The notes beneath the pieces were generated by a model. That model searched no databases, had not been told where the DNA came from, and worked only from the letters and a program-made list of their open reading frames with translations. Shown piece after piece: positions 8,261 to 18,973 of a stretch of 64,000 bases of DNA (positions are counted from its first letter, which is position 1; every line of letters starts with the position of its first letter). The DNA is taken from the NCBI RefSeq assembly GCF_000718635.1, contig NZ_JOBF01000001.1, forward strand, positions 62,001 to 126,000, in the 5' to 3' direction. The DNA comes from Streptomyces varsoviensis (GTDB lineage: Bacteria > Actinomycetota > Actinomycetes > Streptomycetales > Streptomycetaceae). The position numbers and the translations under genes were made by a program.

Positions 8261-9649
8261 TCACCCCACGGCCGTACGCAGCGCGGAGCGGCCCACGAGG
8301 CCGTGCACCGTGCCGTCGAGCAGCACCACCGCCGCCTCGGCGGCCTGCTCCTCCAGGGCCGCCAGCGCCGCCGCCGCGGACTCGCCGCGGCCCACGACCG
8401 GCAGCGCGGGCGCCGCGTGCGGGGCCACCGGGTCGTCGCCGCGCGCCGTCCCCGACGCGATCGCCGCCCGCAGCCGCTCCGCGGAGACCGCGCCGATCAC
8501 CTCCGGCGCCATGACGGGCCGGTCCGGGCGGAGCGCGACCGTGGTGACCAGCACCGGGCCCGCCGCCCCGTGCGCGGTGGCCAGCGCCCGCTCGACGGTG
8601 TCGGTGGGGCGTACGTGCGGGCCCACGGCCGCGATCCGCGCGTCGCCCACCGAGGGCAGCGCGCCGTCCGCGTCCAGGAACCCCCAGCGCCGCAGCCAGT
8701 CGTCGTCGTGCACCTTGGAGAGGTAGTTGCGGCCCGAGTCCGGCAGCAGCACCACGACGAGGTCGTCGGGGCCGAGCCCGGCCGCGACCCGCAGCGCGGC
8801 GGCCACCGCGGTCCCCGCCGAGCCGCCGGCCAGCAGCCCCTCCTCGCGCGCCAGCCGACGCGCCGTCAGCAGCGACTCCCGGTCGGGGATCGTCTCGAAC
8901 CGGTCGACGACCGGCGGGTGGTAGGAGGACGGCCAAAGGTCCTCCACCGTCTCCGGGTGCACGAAGTGGCCGATGCTCTCCACGAAGTACGGGCGTCCGT
9001 CGCCGCCCGAGTAGACCGACGCCTCGGGGTCCGCGCCGACGACCGTGACCCGGCCGCCGCTGACCTCCTTCAGGTACTCGCCGGTCCCGGTGATCGTGCC
9101 GCCGGTGCCCACCCCGGCCACCAGATGGGTGACGCGCCCCGCGGTCTGCCGCCAGATCTCCGGGCCCGTACTCCGGTAGTGGGCCAGCGGGTTGGCGGGG
9201 TTGTCGTACTGGTCGGCGTGCCAGGCGCCGGGGGTCTCGGCGGCGATGCGCGCCGCCGTCTCGTGGACGTGGTCCGGGTGCTCGCGCGGGACGCCGCTCG
9301 GGCAGACGACGACCTCGGCGCCGTAGGCGCGCAGCAGCGCGATCTTCTCGGCGCTGCTCTTGTCGGGGATCGCGAAGACGCATCGGTAGCCGCGCTGGGC
9401 GGCGACCATGGCCAGCCCCGCGCCGGTGTTGCCGGAGGTGCCCTCGACGACGGTGCCGCCGGGGCGCAGCAGGCCGGCCTCCTCGGCCGCGTCGATCATG
9501 GCCACGGCGGCGCGGTCCTTCACACTGCCGCCCGGATTGACATATTCCAGTTTCGCGTAGACGGGGGCGGTCAGGGCGCCCGTCACACGGTTGAGCCGGA
9601 CCAGGGGGGTGCCGCCGACGGCGTCGACCAGGGATGCGTACACGTCCAT
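8261..9649 (-). CDS. Cystathionine beta-synthase (PLP enzyme with CBS pair)
   Basis: 462 residues. Fold-type II PLP domain, residues 1-310: VNPGGSVKDRAA carries the Schiff-base Lys (about residue 44), EGTSGNTGAGLAM the substrate loop, and GVGTGGTITGTGEYLK the phosphate-binding glycines. Residues about 340-462 are a pair of CBS domains (HVRPTDTVERAL; VVLLDGTVHGLVGRS). This architecture condenses serine and homocysteine to cystathionine in reverse transsulfuration, with the CBS pair as a regulatory unit. O-phosphoserine-type cysteine synthase is less likely because of the CBS domains. It points away from metH and is transcribed alone. Confidence 0.88.
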   Translation of the reverse strand: MDVYASLVDAVGGTPLVRLNRVTGALTAPVYAKLEYVNPGGSVKDRAAVAMIDAAEEAGLLRPGGTVVEGTSGNTGAGLAMVAAQRGYRCVFAIPDKSSAEKIALLRAYGAEVVVCPSGVPREHPDHVHETAARIAAETPGAWHADQYDNPANPLAHYRSTGPEIWRQTAGRVTHLVAGVGTGGTITGTGEYLKEVSGGRVTVVGADPEASVYSGGDGRPYFVESIGHFVHPETVEDLWPSSYHPPVVDRFETIPDRESLLTARRLAREEGLLAGGSAGTAVAAALRVAAGLGPDDLVVVLLPDSGRNYLSKVHDDDWLRRWGFLDADGALPSVGDARIAAVGPHVRPTDTVERALATAHGAAGPVLVTTVALRPDRPVMAPEVIGAVSAERLRAAIASGTARGDDPVAPHAAPALPVVGRGESAAAALAALEEQAAEAAVVLLDGTVHGLVGRSALRTAVG

Positions 9650-9764
9650 GCCCGGATCGTAGGCGCAACGCGACGCGCCGGGGGAGGGCCGCTCGTACGG
9701 CGGCGGCGGTAGGCGACGGGGAGGCGGCGACCGTACGCGCCGGGGCAGGCGCGACCGTACGCGA

Positions 9765-9801
9765 GAGGGGAGGGCCGCCCGTAGCGGACGGCCCTCCCCT
9801 C
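9765..9801 (-). terminator. Hairpin terminator downstream of glpD
   Basis: A perfect 13-bp stem, GAGGGGAGGGCCG against CGGCCCTCCCCTC, with an 11-base loop, lies 26 bases past the glpD stop. There is no U tract, as is common in Streptomyces. Confidence 0.75.
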
Positions 9802-9826
9802 GATGCGCTCAGCGGCCGACCGCGTG

Positions 9827-11437
9827 TCAGCCCTTCTTGTCCAGCAGGTCCTTGACCTTGGCGCGGACGTCGTCCGTGGCCAGGCCGCGGATGGTCAGGG
9901 TGGTGCGGCGGCGCAGCACGTCGTCCTCGGTCTCGGCCCACTCGTGGTCGCGGGCGTAGACGGCCTGTGCCCAGATCTCGGGGGCCTCCGGGTGGATGCG
10001 CTCGGCCAGCTCCGGGTTCTCGTTCGCCATGCGGGCGATCTCGAAGGACAGCGAGCCGTAGTGCGTGGCCAGGTGGCGGGCGGTCTCCGGGGCCATCCGG
10101 ACGCCGTTCGCGCCGCCGTCGACCAGCAGCCGGTGGGTGACCGCGTCCGGGTTGGCGATGCCGGGCAGCGGCATGTGCTTGGGGAGCTGCGAGACGGGCT
10201 CCATGTCGCTGCCGAGCGGGTGGCCCGGGAGCTGCGCGAGCTTGTTCATCACCGTGCGGCCGATGTGCCGGAAGGTCGTCCACTTGCCGCCGGCGACCGA
10301 CAGCATGCCGCCGCTGCCCTCGGTGACGACCGTCTCGCGCTTGGCCTTGGAGGTGTCGCCGGGGCCGCCCGGCAGCACCCGCAGGCCCGCGAAGGAGTAC
10401 GTGATCAGGTCGCGGGAGAGCTGCTGGTCGCGGACGGAGAACGCGGCCTCGTCGAGGATCTGGGATATGTCCTTGTCGTTGACGGCGACATCGCGCGGGT
10501 CGCCCTCGTACTCCTCGTCGGTGGTGCCGAGCAGGAGCATGTCCTCCCAGGGGAGGGCGAAGGTGATGCGGTACTTGTCGATCGGGGTCGCCAGCGCCGC
10601 GTTCCAGGGGGAGGTGCGCTTGAGGACGAGGTGCGCGCCCTTGGAGAGGCGGATGCTGGGGGCCGCGTTCTTGTCCTCCATCGCGCGGAGGTGGTCCACC
10701 CAGGGGCCGGTGGCGTTGAGCACCAGGCGGGCGTCGACGCCGAACTCGGTGCCGTCCACGCCGTCCTTGAGGTCCGCGCCGGTGACCTTGCCGTGCGTGA
10801 AGCGCAGGCCGGTGACCTCGGCGTGGTTGAGGACCGTCGCGCCGGCCTCGACCGCGGCCCGTACGGTCATCAGCGCCATGCGGGCGTCGTTCATCTGGCC
10901 GTCGCCGTAGACCGCGACCGCCTTGAGGTTGTCGGTCCGCAGCTCCGGCACATCGCGCGCGGCCTTCTCGGCGCTGATGACGTGGCCGACGCCGTCGCGG
11001 AAGGCGGACAGCGCGGAGTAGGCGAAGACGCCCGCGCCGAGCTTGGCCGCGCCGTGCGGGCCGCCCTTGTAGACCGGCAGGTAGAAGGTCAGCGGGTTGG
11101 ACAGGTGCGGGGCGACGTCGTGGGAGACGGCGCGGCGCTCGAAGTGGTTCTCGGCGACGAGCTTGACGGCACCGGTCTGGAGGTACCGCAGGCCGCCGTG
11201 GAGCAGCTTGGAGGAGGCGGAGGAGGTGGCGCCGGCGAAGTCGCCGGCGTCCACCATGGCCACCCGCAGTCCGGACTGCGCGGCGTGCCAGGCAACGGTG
11301 ATGCCCAGAATGCCGCCGCCGATCACCAGGAGGTCGTACGTAGCCTTGTTCAGCTGGTCCCGGGTCTCGGCGCGGCTCGGGTTCGAACCGGCAGCCGGGT
11401 GCGTCCCGAGGGCCGGGACGCTCTGCAGGGTGCTCAT
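9827..11437 (-). CDS. glpD: Aerobic glycerol-3-phosphate dehydrogenase
   Basis: 536 residues. It is a membrane-associated FAD enzyme that oxidises glycerol-3-phosphate to dihydroxyacetone phosphate and passes electrons to quinone. The FAD-binding dinucleotide fold LLVIGGGILGITVAW is at about residues 35-49; SSKLLHGGLRYLQTG is the family signature. The C-terminal cap domain follows (ARDHEWAETEDDVLRRRTTL). The last gene of the glycerol operon, five bases behind glpK. A strong hairpin lies downstream. S. coelicolor calls this gene gylB. Confidence 0.96.
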   Translation of the reverse strand: MSTLQSVPALGTHPAAGSNPSRAETRDQLNKATYDLLVIGGGILGITVAWHAAQSGLRVAMVDAGDFAGATSSASSKLLHGGLRYLQTGAVKLVAENHFERRAVSHDVAPHLSNPLTFYLPVYKGGPHGAAKLGAGVFAYSALSAFRDGVGHVISAEKAARDVPELRTDNLKAVAVYGDGQMNDARMALMTVRAAVEAGATVLNHAEVTGLRFTHGKVTGADLKDGVDGTEFGVDARLVLNATGPWVDHLRAMEDKNAAPSIRLSKGAHLVLKRTSPWNAALATPIDKYRITFALPWEDMLLLGTTDEEYEGDPRDVAVNDKDISQILDEAAFSVRDQQLSRDLITYSFAGLRVLPGGPGDTSKAKRETVVTEGSGGMLSVAGGKWTTFRHIGRTVMNKLAQLPGHPLGSDMEPVSQLPKHMPLPGIANPDAVTHRLLVDGGANGVRMAPETARHLATHYGSLSFEIARMANENPELAERIHPEAPEIWAQAVYARDHEWAETEDDVLRRRTTLTIRGLATDDVRAKVKDLLDKKG

Positions 11438-11442
11438 GTTGA

Positions 11443-12969
<1,527 letters not shown>

Positions 12970-13007
12970 GGTGTGCTCCTGGAAGTTCTGTGGTCTCGGC
13001 GGGGGGC

Positions 13008-13793
13008 TCAGGCGAAGGCGAGCTGGTAGATGCCTCCGGCGAGGGCGCCGCCGAGCAGCGGGCCGACGACGGGGATCCAGGCGTAGCCCCAATCGGAGCC
13101 GCCCTTGTTCGGCAGCGGCAGCAAAGCGTGCACGATGCGGGGGCCGAGGTCACGTACCGGGTTGATGGCGTAGCCGGTCGGGCCGCCCAGCGAGAGGCCG
13201 ATGCTGGTCACGACGAGAGCGGTGATGAGCACGCCGGTCCCGGAGACGCCCAGGCCCTTGGTGAGGCCCTGGGTGAGGATCGCGAGGACGAGCACGGTGG
13301 TGGCGATGATCTCGGTGGCGAGGTTCTGTACGGCGTTGCGGACCTCGGGGCCGGTGGAGAAGATCCCGAGCACCGGGCCGGCCTTGGGGGCGACCTTCTT
13401 GTCGACCATGCCCTCCTGGCCGTTGTGCTCGGCCAGGACCTCGGGGTCGGTGAGGTGGGCCTTGAAGAGGCCGTAGTAGGTGATCCACATCAGCACCGCG
13501 CCGATCAGGGCGCCGAGGATCTGGGAACCGAAGTAGAGCGGTACGTCGCTCCACTTGGTCGTGCCTTCGATGGCCAGGCCGACCGTGACGGCCGGGTTCA
13601 GGTGGGCGCCGGACCGCTGGGCGATGTACGCGCCGGTCAGAACGGCGAAACCCCAGCCGAAGGCGACGGCGACCCAGCCGGCTTCGAAAGCCTTCGAGCG
13701 CTTGAGGGTGACAGCGGCGCAGACGCCGCCACCGAGCAGAACCAGCACGGCGGTGCCGATGGTCTCGCCAGTGAAGATATCGGAGCTGGACAC
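13008..13793 (-). CDS. glpF: Glycerol facilitator (MIP/aquaglyceroporin family)
   Basis: 261 residues, six membrane helices. The start is a GTG at 13793 behind AAGGAG; upstream ORF sequence is not conserved. The first pore motif is intact (HLNPAVTVG, about residue 68). The second reads [12 protein letters not shown], so the usual NPA is NPV; the selectivity-filter Arg is kept. Length and the NPxRDxGPR form point to a glycerol channel rather than a water-only aquaporin. First structural gene of the glycerol operon, downstream of the IclR regulator. Confidence 0.93.
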   Translation of the reverse strand: MSSSDIFTGETIGTAVLVLLGGGVCAAVTLKRSKAFEAGWVAVAFGWGFAVLTGAYIAQRSGAHLNPAVTVGLAIEGTTKWSDVPLYFGSQILGALIGAVLMWITYYGLFKAHLTDPEVLAEHNGQEGMVDKKVAPKAGPVLGIFSTGPEVRNAVQNLATEIIATTVLVLAILTQGLTKGLGVSGTGVLITALVVTSIGLSLGGPTGYAINPVRDLGPRIVHALLPLPNKGGSDWGYAWIPVVGPLLGGALAGGIYQLAFA

Positions 13794-14185
13794 CAGTGAC
13801 TCCTTTGTCCTTCGTCCAGATGGACACCGAGAAACGCCGTACCCCGGGTCCCTCCGGTGGTCCGCGCCCTCGGTGAGGGCGGTGGGTCGGCCCGCGGCAA
13901 TGTCCACCATAGCGAATATTGTCGTTAGGTGTTCGACAATGCCGACCGACGAACGGCAGTTTTGTCCACTGCTAAGTGCCCGTCAAGAGTCATGTGACCG
14001 AAAACTCCCGGCCAAACGGGCGTAACTTTTCGGTCGTACGGGCGTCCCCTGGCGCGCCGGACGCCTCAGAAGCGGCCCCCGCGCCGAAACTCGCCGCTCA
14101 GAAGCGGCCCCCGCGCCGGAACCCGCGCCCCATAGGCGGCCCCCGCCCCATAGGCAGCCCGTGCCCCCGGGAGCGGCCCCGTGGC
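13794..14185. other. glpF upstream region with operator-like sites and a degenerate repeat
   Basis: 392 bases between the gylR stop and the glpF start. The glpF side holds the operator-like inverted repeat at 13918-13945. The gylR side (about 14065-14185) holds three copies of CAGAAGCGGCCCCCGCGCC-like sequence and two of CCCATAGGC(G/A)GCCC. No ORF here has a ribosome-binding site. Confidence 0.6.
13918..13945. promoter_or_regulatory. Candidate GylR operator upstream of glpF
   Basis: ATTGTCG (13918-13924) and CGACAAT (13934-13940) form an inverted repeat with 9-bp spacing, 125 bases upstream of the GTG. The sequence GTTCGACAATGC(C)GA recurs upstream of gylR at 14973, so the two are likely sites for the same regulator. 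Confidence 0.65.
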
Positions 14186-14950
14186 TCAGAAGCGGCCCGC
14201 CCCGAGATCACGCGAGACGGCGCGGGCGCAGTCCCGTACGGCCGCGACCAACTGCGCCCGCAGCTCGCCGTCCTCGCACACCCGCTCCACCGCGCCCGTG
14301 ATGCCGACCGCGCCCACCGGCGTCCGCCGCCGGTCGTGGATGGGCGCCGCCACCGACGCGACGCCCTCCCAGGTCTCCTCCACGTCCGAGGCCCAGCCGC
14401 GGGCCCGGGTGAGGTCCAGCACCCCCTCGAAGCCGCCGAGGTCGGTGACCGTCCGCGAGGTGAACGCCTCCCGCTCCGCCTCGATCGCCTCGCTGTGCGC
14501 CACCGGGTCGTACGCGGCGACCACCTTGCCCAGCGCCGTGCTGTGCAGCGGCTGCATCGCGCCCACCTCCAGCACCTGGCGGCTGTCGTCGGGCCGGAAG
14601 ACGTGGTGGACGATCAGCACGCCCTGCTGGTGCAGCACGCCCAGATAGACGCTCTCGCCGCTGGCGCGCGCCAGGTCGTCCGTCCACACCAGGGCGCGGG
14701 CGCGCAGCTCGTGCACATCGAGGAAGCTGTTGCCCAGCCGCAGCAGCTCCGCGCCGAGCTGGTAGCGGCCCGAGACGGGGTCCTGCTCGACGAAACCCTC
14801 CTGCTGCAGAGTGCGCAGAATGCCGTGGGCGGTCCCCTTGGCGAGCCCCAGCGACGACGCCACGTCCGACAGGCCCAGGCGCCGCTCGCCGCCGGCCAGC
14901 AGCCGCAACATCGCCGCTGCCCGCTCCAGCGACTGGATGGTCCGAGCCAC
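14186..14950 (-). CDS. gylR: IclR-family repressor of the glycerol operon (GylR)
   Basis: 254 residues. N-terminal winged helix (QSLERAAAMLRLLAGG, then LSDVASSLGLAKGTAHGILRTLQQ, residues 5-60) and a C-terminal IclR effector domain (LGVLHQQGVLIVHHVFR; PLHSTALGKVVAAY; VGAVGITGAVERV). The start is a GTG at 14950 behind AGGAGG. Position directly upstream of glpF, same strand, matches gylR of S. coelicolor, which represses the operon and itself and is relieved by glycerol-3-phosphate. A 17-bp palindrome sits just upstream. Confidence 0.92.
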   Translation of the reverse strand: MARTIQSLERAAAMLRLLAGGERRLGLSDVASSLGLAKGTAHGILRTLQQEGFVEQDPVSGRYQLGAELLRLGNSFLDVHELRARALVWTDDLARASGESVYLGVLHQQGVLIVHHVFRPDDSRQVLEVGAMQPLHSTALGKVVAAYDPVAHSEAIEAEREAFTSRTVTDLGGFEGVLDLTRARGWASDVEETWEGVASVAAPIHDRRRTPVGAVGITGAVERVCEDGELRAQLVAAVRDCARAVSRDLGAGRF

Positions 14951-14972
14951 CGCGCAACCTCCTACACAAGCC

Positions 14973-14989
14973 GTTCGACAATGCTGAAC
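14973..14989. promoter_or_regulatory. Candidate GylR autoregulatory operator
   Basis: GTTCGACAATGCTGAAC is a 17-bp imperfect palindrome with GTTC / GAAC ends, 23 bases upstream of the gylR GTG. It shares a 15-base core, differing at one position, with the site before glpF. Confidence 0.68.
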
Positions 14990-15198
14990 ACTATCGGTCG
15001 ATGCCGACCCAGCGGTACCCGTCGGAAGCCGGCTCAGCATCCTCGGCATCATCGCGCCGCCGTCCAGCCGCCCTCCCCGGGCCCGTCCGCCCCCTGGGAC
15101 GCCCGTACCGCCCCTTGTGCCGCCCGCTACCCTGGCCGGGTGCGCCATCCACCGGAAGGCGCAAAGCCGACAGCCGTCGCAACCCTGGGAGCAGTTCC

Positions 15199-18100
15199 AT
15201 GGCCGTGAAACCGCCGTCTTCCGCAAGCGCAGCCCGAGCAGCCGGACTCCGTGAGGCTCTCGCCTCGCGCGTGGTGGTGGCGGACGGGGCGATGGGCACC
15301 ATGCTCCAGGCGCAGGACCCCAGCCTGGAGGACTTCCAGAACCTCGAAGGCTGCAACGAGATCCTGAACATCACCCGCCCGGACATCGTCCGATCGGTGC
15401 ACCAGGAGTACTTCTCCGTCGGCGTCGACTGCGTCGAGACCAACACCTTCGGCGCCAACCTCGCCGCACTCGGCGAATACGACATCCCCGAGCGCATCTT
15501 CGAACTCTCCGAGGCCGGCGCGCGCATCGCCCGCGAGGTCGCCGACGAGTTCGCCGCCGACGGCCGCCCCCGCTGGGTGCTCGGCTCCGTCGGCCCCGGC
15601 ACCAAACTGCCGACGCTCGGCCACGCCCCGTACCCCGCGCTCCGCGACGCCTACCAGCGCAACGTCGAGGGCCTGATCGCCGGCGGCGCGGACGCCATCC
15701 TGGTGGAGACCACCCAGGACCTGCTCCAGACCAAGGCCTCCGTGATCGGCGCCCGCCGCGCGCTGGCCGCCGCCGGCGCCGACCTGCCGCTGCTCGTCCA
15801 GGTGACCGTCGAGACCACCGGCACCATGCTGCTCGGCTCCGAGATCGGCGCGGCCCTCACCGCCCTGGAACCCCTCGGCATCGACATGATCGGCCTGAAC
15901 TGCGCCACCGGCCCCGCCGAGATGAGCGAGCACCTGCGCTACCTCTCCCGGCACGCCCGTACGCGCGTCTCCGCCATGCCCAACGCGGGCCTGCCGGTGC
16001 TCGGCAAGGACGGCGCGCACTACCCGCTCTCCCCGGGCGAGCTGGCCGACGCCCACGAGACGTTCGTCCGCGAGTACGGGCTGTCGCTGGTCGGCGGGTG
16101 CTGCGGCACCACCCCCGAGCACCTGCGCCAGGTCGTCGAGCGGGTCCGCGGCATGGAGCCCACCGCCCGCACCCCGCGCCCCGAACCGGGCGCCGCCTCC
16201 CTCTACCAGACCGTGCCGTTCCGCCAGGACACCGCGTACCTCGCCATCGGCGAGCGCACCAACGCCAACGGCTCGAAGAAGTTCCGCGAGGCCATGCTCG
16301 CCGAGCGCTGGGACGACTGCGTGGAGATGGCCCGCGACCAGATCCGCGAGGGCGCGCACCTCCTCGACCTCTGCGTGGACTACGTCGGCCGCGACGGCGT
16401 CGCCGACATGTCGGAGATCGCCGGCCGGTTCGCCACCGCCTCCACCCTGCCCATCGTCCTGGACTCCACCGAGCCCGCCGTGCTCCAGGCCGGCCTGGAG
16501 AAGCTCGGCGGCCGGGCCGTCATCAACTCCGTCAACTACGAGGACGGCGACGGCCCCGAGTCCCGCTTCGCCCGGATCACCACCCTGGCCGCCGAGCACG
16601 GCGCCGCCCTCATCGCCCTGACCATCGACGAGAAGGGCCAGGCGCGCACCCCCGAGGACAAGGTCGCCGTCGCGGAACGCCTCATCGCCGACCTCACCGG
16701 CAACTGGGGCATCCTGGAGCCGGACATCCTCATCGACTGCCTGACCTTCACCATCTGCACCGGCCAGGAGGAGTCCCGCAAGGACGGCATCGCCACCATC
16801 GAGGCGATCCGCGAACTCAAGCGCCGCCACCCCGACGTACAGACCACCCTCGGCCTGTCCAACATCTCCTTCGGCCTCAACCCGGCCGCCCGGATGGTCC
16901 TCAACTCCGTCTTCCTCGACGAGTGCGTCAAGGCCGGCCTCGACTCGGCGATCGTGCACGCCTCCAAGATCCTGCCGATCGCCCGCCTCGACGACGAGCA
17001 GCGCGAGGTGGCCCTCGACCTGATCTACGACCGGCGCCGCCCCGCCGTGGGCGACACGCCCGCCTACGACCCCCTCCAGCGCTTCCTGGAGCTCTTCGAG
17101 GGCGTCGACACCAAGTCGATGAAGGCCGGCAAGGCCGAGGAACTGCTCGCCCTGCCGCTGGAGGAGCGGCTTCAGCGGCGCATCATCGACGGCGAGAAGA
17201 ACGGCCTGGCCGCCGACCTCGACGAGGCGCTCGCCGACCGCCCGGCCCTCGACATCGTCAACGACACCCTGCTGGCCGGCATGAAGGTCGTCGGCGAACT
17301 CTTCGGCTCCGGGCAGATGCAGCTCCCGTTCGTCCTGCAGTCCGCCGAGGTCATGAAGACGGCCGTCGCCTACCTCGAACCCCACATGGAGAAGTCCGAC
17401 GACGAGGGCAAGGGCACCATCGTGCTGGCCACCGTCCGCGGCGACGTCCACGACATCGGCAAGAACCTCGTCGACATCATCCTGTCCAACAACGGCTACA
17501 ACGTCGTCAACCTCGGCATCAAACAGCCCGTCTCCGCGATCCTGGAGGCCGCCGAGGAGCACCGGGCCGACGTCATCGGCATGTCCGGGCTGCTGGTCAA
17601 ATCCACGGTGATCATGAAGGAGAACCTGGAGGAGCTCAACCAGCGCAACATGGCCGCCGACTTCCCCGTCATCCTCGGCGGCGCCGCGCTCACCCGCGCC
17701 TACGTCGAACAGGACCTGCACGAGATCTACGAGGGCGAGGTCCGCTACGCCCGCGACGCCTTCGAGGGGCTGCGGCTGATGGACGCCCTCATCGCCGTCA
17801 AGCGCGGCGTGCCCGGCGCCACCCTCCCCGAACTCAAGCAGCGCCGCGTGCCCCAGCGCGAGACGCCCCTCCCGGACGCCCCGGAGGAGACCGACGAGGG
17901 GCCCGTACGCTCCGACACCGCCACCGACAACCCCGTACCCGCCCCGCCCTTCTGGGGCACCCGGGTCATCAAGGGCATCGGCCTCAAGGACTATGCGTCC
18001 TGGCTGGACGAGGGCGCCCTGTTCAAGGGCCAATGGGGCCTCAAGCAGGCCCGTACGGGCGACGGGCCCAGCTACGAGGAGCTGGTGGAGAGCGAGGGCC

Positions 18101-18729
18101 GGCCCCGGCTGCGCGGCTGGCTGGACAAGCTGCACACCGACAACCTCCTGGAAGCCGCCGTCGTCTACGGCTACTTCCCGTGCGTCTCCAAGGGCGACGA
18201 CCTGATCGTCCTGCACGAGGACGGCTCCGAACGCACCCGCTTCACCTTCCCGCGCCAGCGCCGCGGCCGCCGCCTGTGCCTCGCCGACTTCTTCCGGCCG
18301 CAGGAGTCGGGCGAGACGGACGTGGTGGGCTTCCAGGTCGTCACCGTCGGCTCGAAGATCGGCGAGGCCACCGCCGAGCTCTTCGGCGCCAACGCCTACC
18401 GCGACTACCTGGAGCTGCACGGCCTGTCCGTACAGCTCGCCGAGGCCCTCGCCGAGTACTGGCACGCACGGGTACGCGCCGAGCTCGGCTTCGGCGGCGA
18501 GGACCCCGCCGACGTCGAGGACATGTTCGCCCTCAAGTACCGCGGAGCGCGCTTCTCGCTGGGCTACGGGGCCTGCCCCGACCTGGAGGACCGCGCGAAG
18601 ATCGCCGAGCTGCTGGAGCCCGAGCGAATCGGTGTGCTGCTCTCGGAGGAGTTCCAGCTCCACCCCGAGCAGTCCACGGACGCCATCGTCATCCACCACC
18701 CCCAGGCCAAGTACTTCAACGCCCGCTGA
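15199..18729 (+). CDS. metH: Cobalamin-dependent methionine synthase
   Basis: 1176 residues, four modules. Residues 1-330 are the homocysteine methyltransferase barrel, with zinc ligands in GGCCG at 299-303. About 350-620 is the methyltetrahydrofolate (pterin) barrel (TNANGSKKFREAM). About 640-880 is the cobalamin cap and Rossmann domain, with DVHDIG at 749-754 whose His751 ligates cobalt. The C-terminal 230 residues are the SAM reactivation domain. The ATG at 15199 fits the conserved start better than upstream codons. It remethylates homocysteine to methionine. I looked for a cobalamin or SAH riboswitch in the leader and found neither. A palindromic repeat array follows the stop. Confidence 0.96.
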   Translation: MAVKPPSSASAARAAGLREALASRVVVADGAMGTMLQAQDPSLEDFQNLEGCNEILNITRPDIVRSVHQEYFSVGVDCVETNTFGANLAALGEYDIPERIFELSEAGARIAREVADEFAADGRPRWVLGSVGPGTKLPTLGHAPYPALRDAYQRNVEGLIAGGADAILVETTQDLLQTKASVIGARRALAAAGADLPLLVQVTVETTGTMLLGSEIGAALTALEPLGIDMIGLNCATGPAEMSEHLRYLSRHARTRVSAMPNAGLPVLGKDGAHYPLSPGELADAHETFVREYGLSLVGGCCGTTPEHLRQVVERVRGMEPTARTPRPEPGAASLYQTVPFRQDTAYLAIGERTNANGSKKFREAMLAERWDDCVEMARDQIREGAHLLDLCVDYVGRDGVADMSEIAGRFATASTLPIVLDSTEPAVLQAGLEKLGGRAVINSVNYEDGDGPESRFARITTLAAEHGAALIALTIDEKGQARTPEDKVAVAERLIADLTGNWGILEPDILIDCLTFTICTGQEESRKDGIATIEAIRELKRRHPDVQTTLGLSNISFGLNPAARMVLNSVFLDECVKAGLDSAIVHASKILPIARLDDEQREVALDLIYDRRRPAVGDTPAYDPLQRFLELFEGVDTKSMKAGKAEELLALPLEERLQRRIIDGEKNGLAADLDEALADRPALDIVNDTLLAGMKVVGELFGSGQMQLPFVLQSAEVMKTAVAYLEPHMEKSDDEGKGTIVLATVRGDVHDIGKNLVDIILSNNGYNVVNLGIKQPVSAILEAAEEHRADVIGMSGLLVKSTVIMKENLEELNQRNMAADFPVILGGAALTRAYVEQDLHEIYEGEVRYARDAFEGLRLMDALIAVKRGVPGATLPELKQRRVPQRETPLPDAPEETDEGPVRSDTATDNPVPAPPFWGTRVIKGIGLKDYASWLDEGALFKGQWGLKQARTGDGPSYEELVESEGRPRLRGWLDKLHTDNLLEAAVVYGYFPCVSKGDDLIVLHEDGSERTRFTFPRQRRGRRLCLADFFRPQESGETDVVGFQVVTVGSKIGEATAELFGANAYRDYLELHGLSVQLAEALAEYWHARVRAELGFGGEDPADVEDMFALKYRGARFSLGYGACPDLEDRAKIAELLEPERIGVLLSEEFQLHPEQSTDAIVIHHPQAKYFNAR

Positions 18730-18870
18730 CCGCCCCGGGCGGCCCGGAGAAGAGCCCTCCGCGCACCGCCCCGGGCGGCCCGGAGAGGATCCCCCGCGCA
18801 CCGCCCCGGGCGGCCCGGAGAGGACCGTCCGCGCACCGCCCCGGGCGGCCCGGAAAAGATCCCCCGCGCA
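18729..18870. repeat. Four 35/36-bp tandem repeats carrying a palindrome, after metH
   Basis: Units start at 18729, 18765, 18800 and 18835, each opening ACCGCCCCGGGCGGCCCGGA and closing CCGCGC. Every unit contains the self-complementary CCGCCCCGGGCGG region, so the transcript can form four successive hairpins directly after the metH stop codon. The variable 10-base middle (e.g. GAGGATCCCC) differs between units. Confidence 0.9.
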
Positions 18871-18905
18871 CCGCGCCCGCCCGACGTACACTTGTCGGTC
18901 CGGTA

Positions 18906-18946
18906 AAGGCCGGTCGTCTTCCCCCTCGGGGGCGGCGACCGGCCTT
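18906..18946 (+). terminator. Long hairpin between metH and the HAD gene
   Basis: A perfect 11-bp stem AAGGCCGGTCG / CGACCGGCCTT encloses a second small hairpin CCCCCTCGGGGG. It ends 27 bases before the HAD ATG. It may terminate metH readthrough or attenuate the next gene; there is no U tract. Confidence 0.6.
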
Positions 18947-18973
18947 CGCGTCCCTTCTGTGAGGTGTGTGCGG

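Noticed and set aside
14990..15198. Cobalamin or SAH riboswitch before metH
   Set aside because: I looked for the B12 box (GCCACTG) and the conserved SAH core and found neither in the leader.
18729..18870. CRISPR array after metH
   Set aside because: The units are directly tandem with only 10-base variable middles, have no unique spacers of 30 bases and no cas genes nearby.
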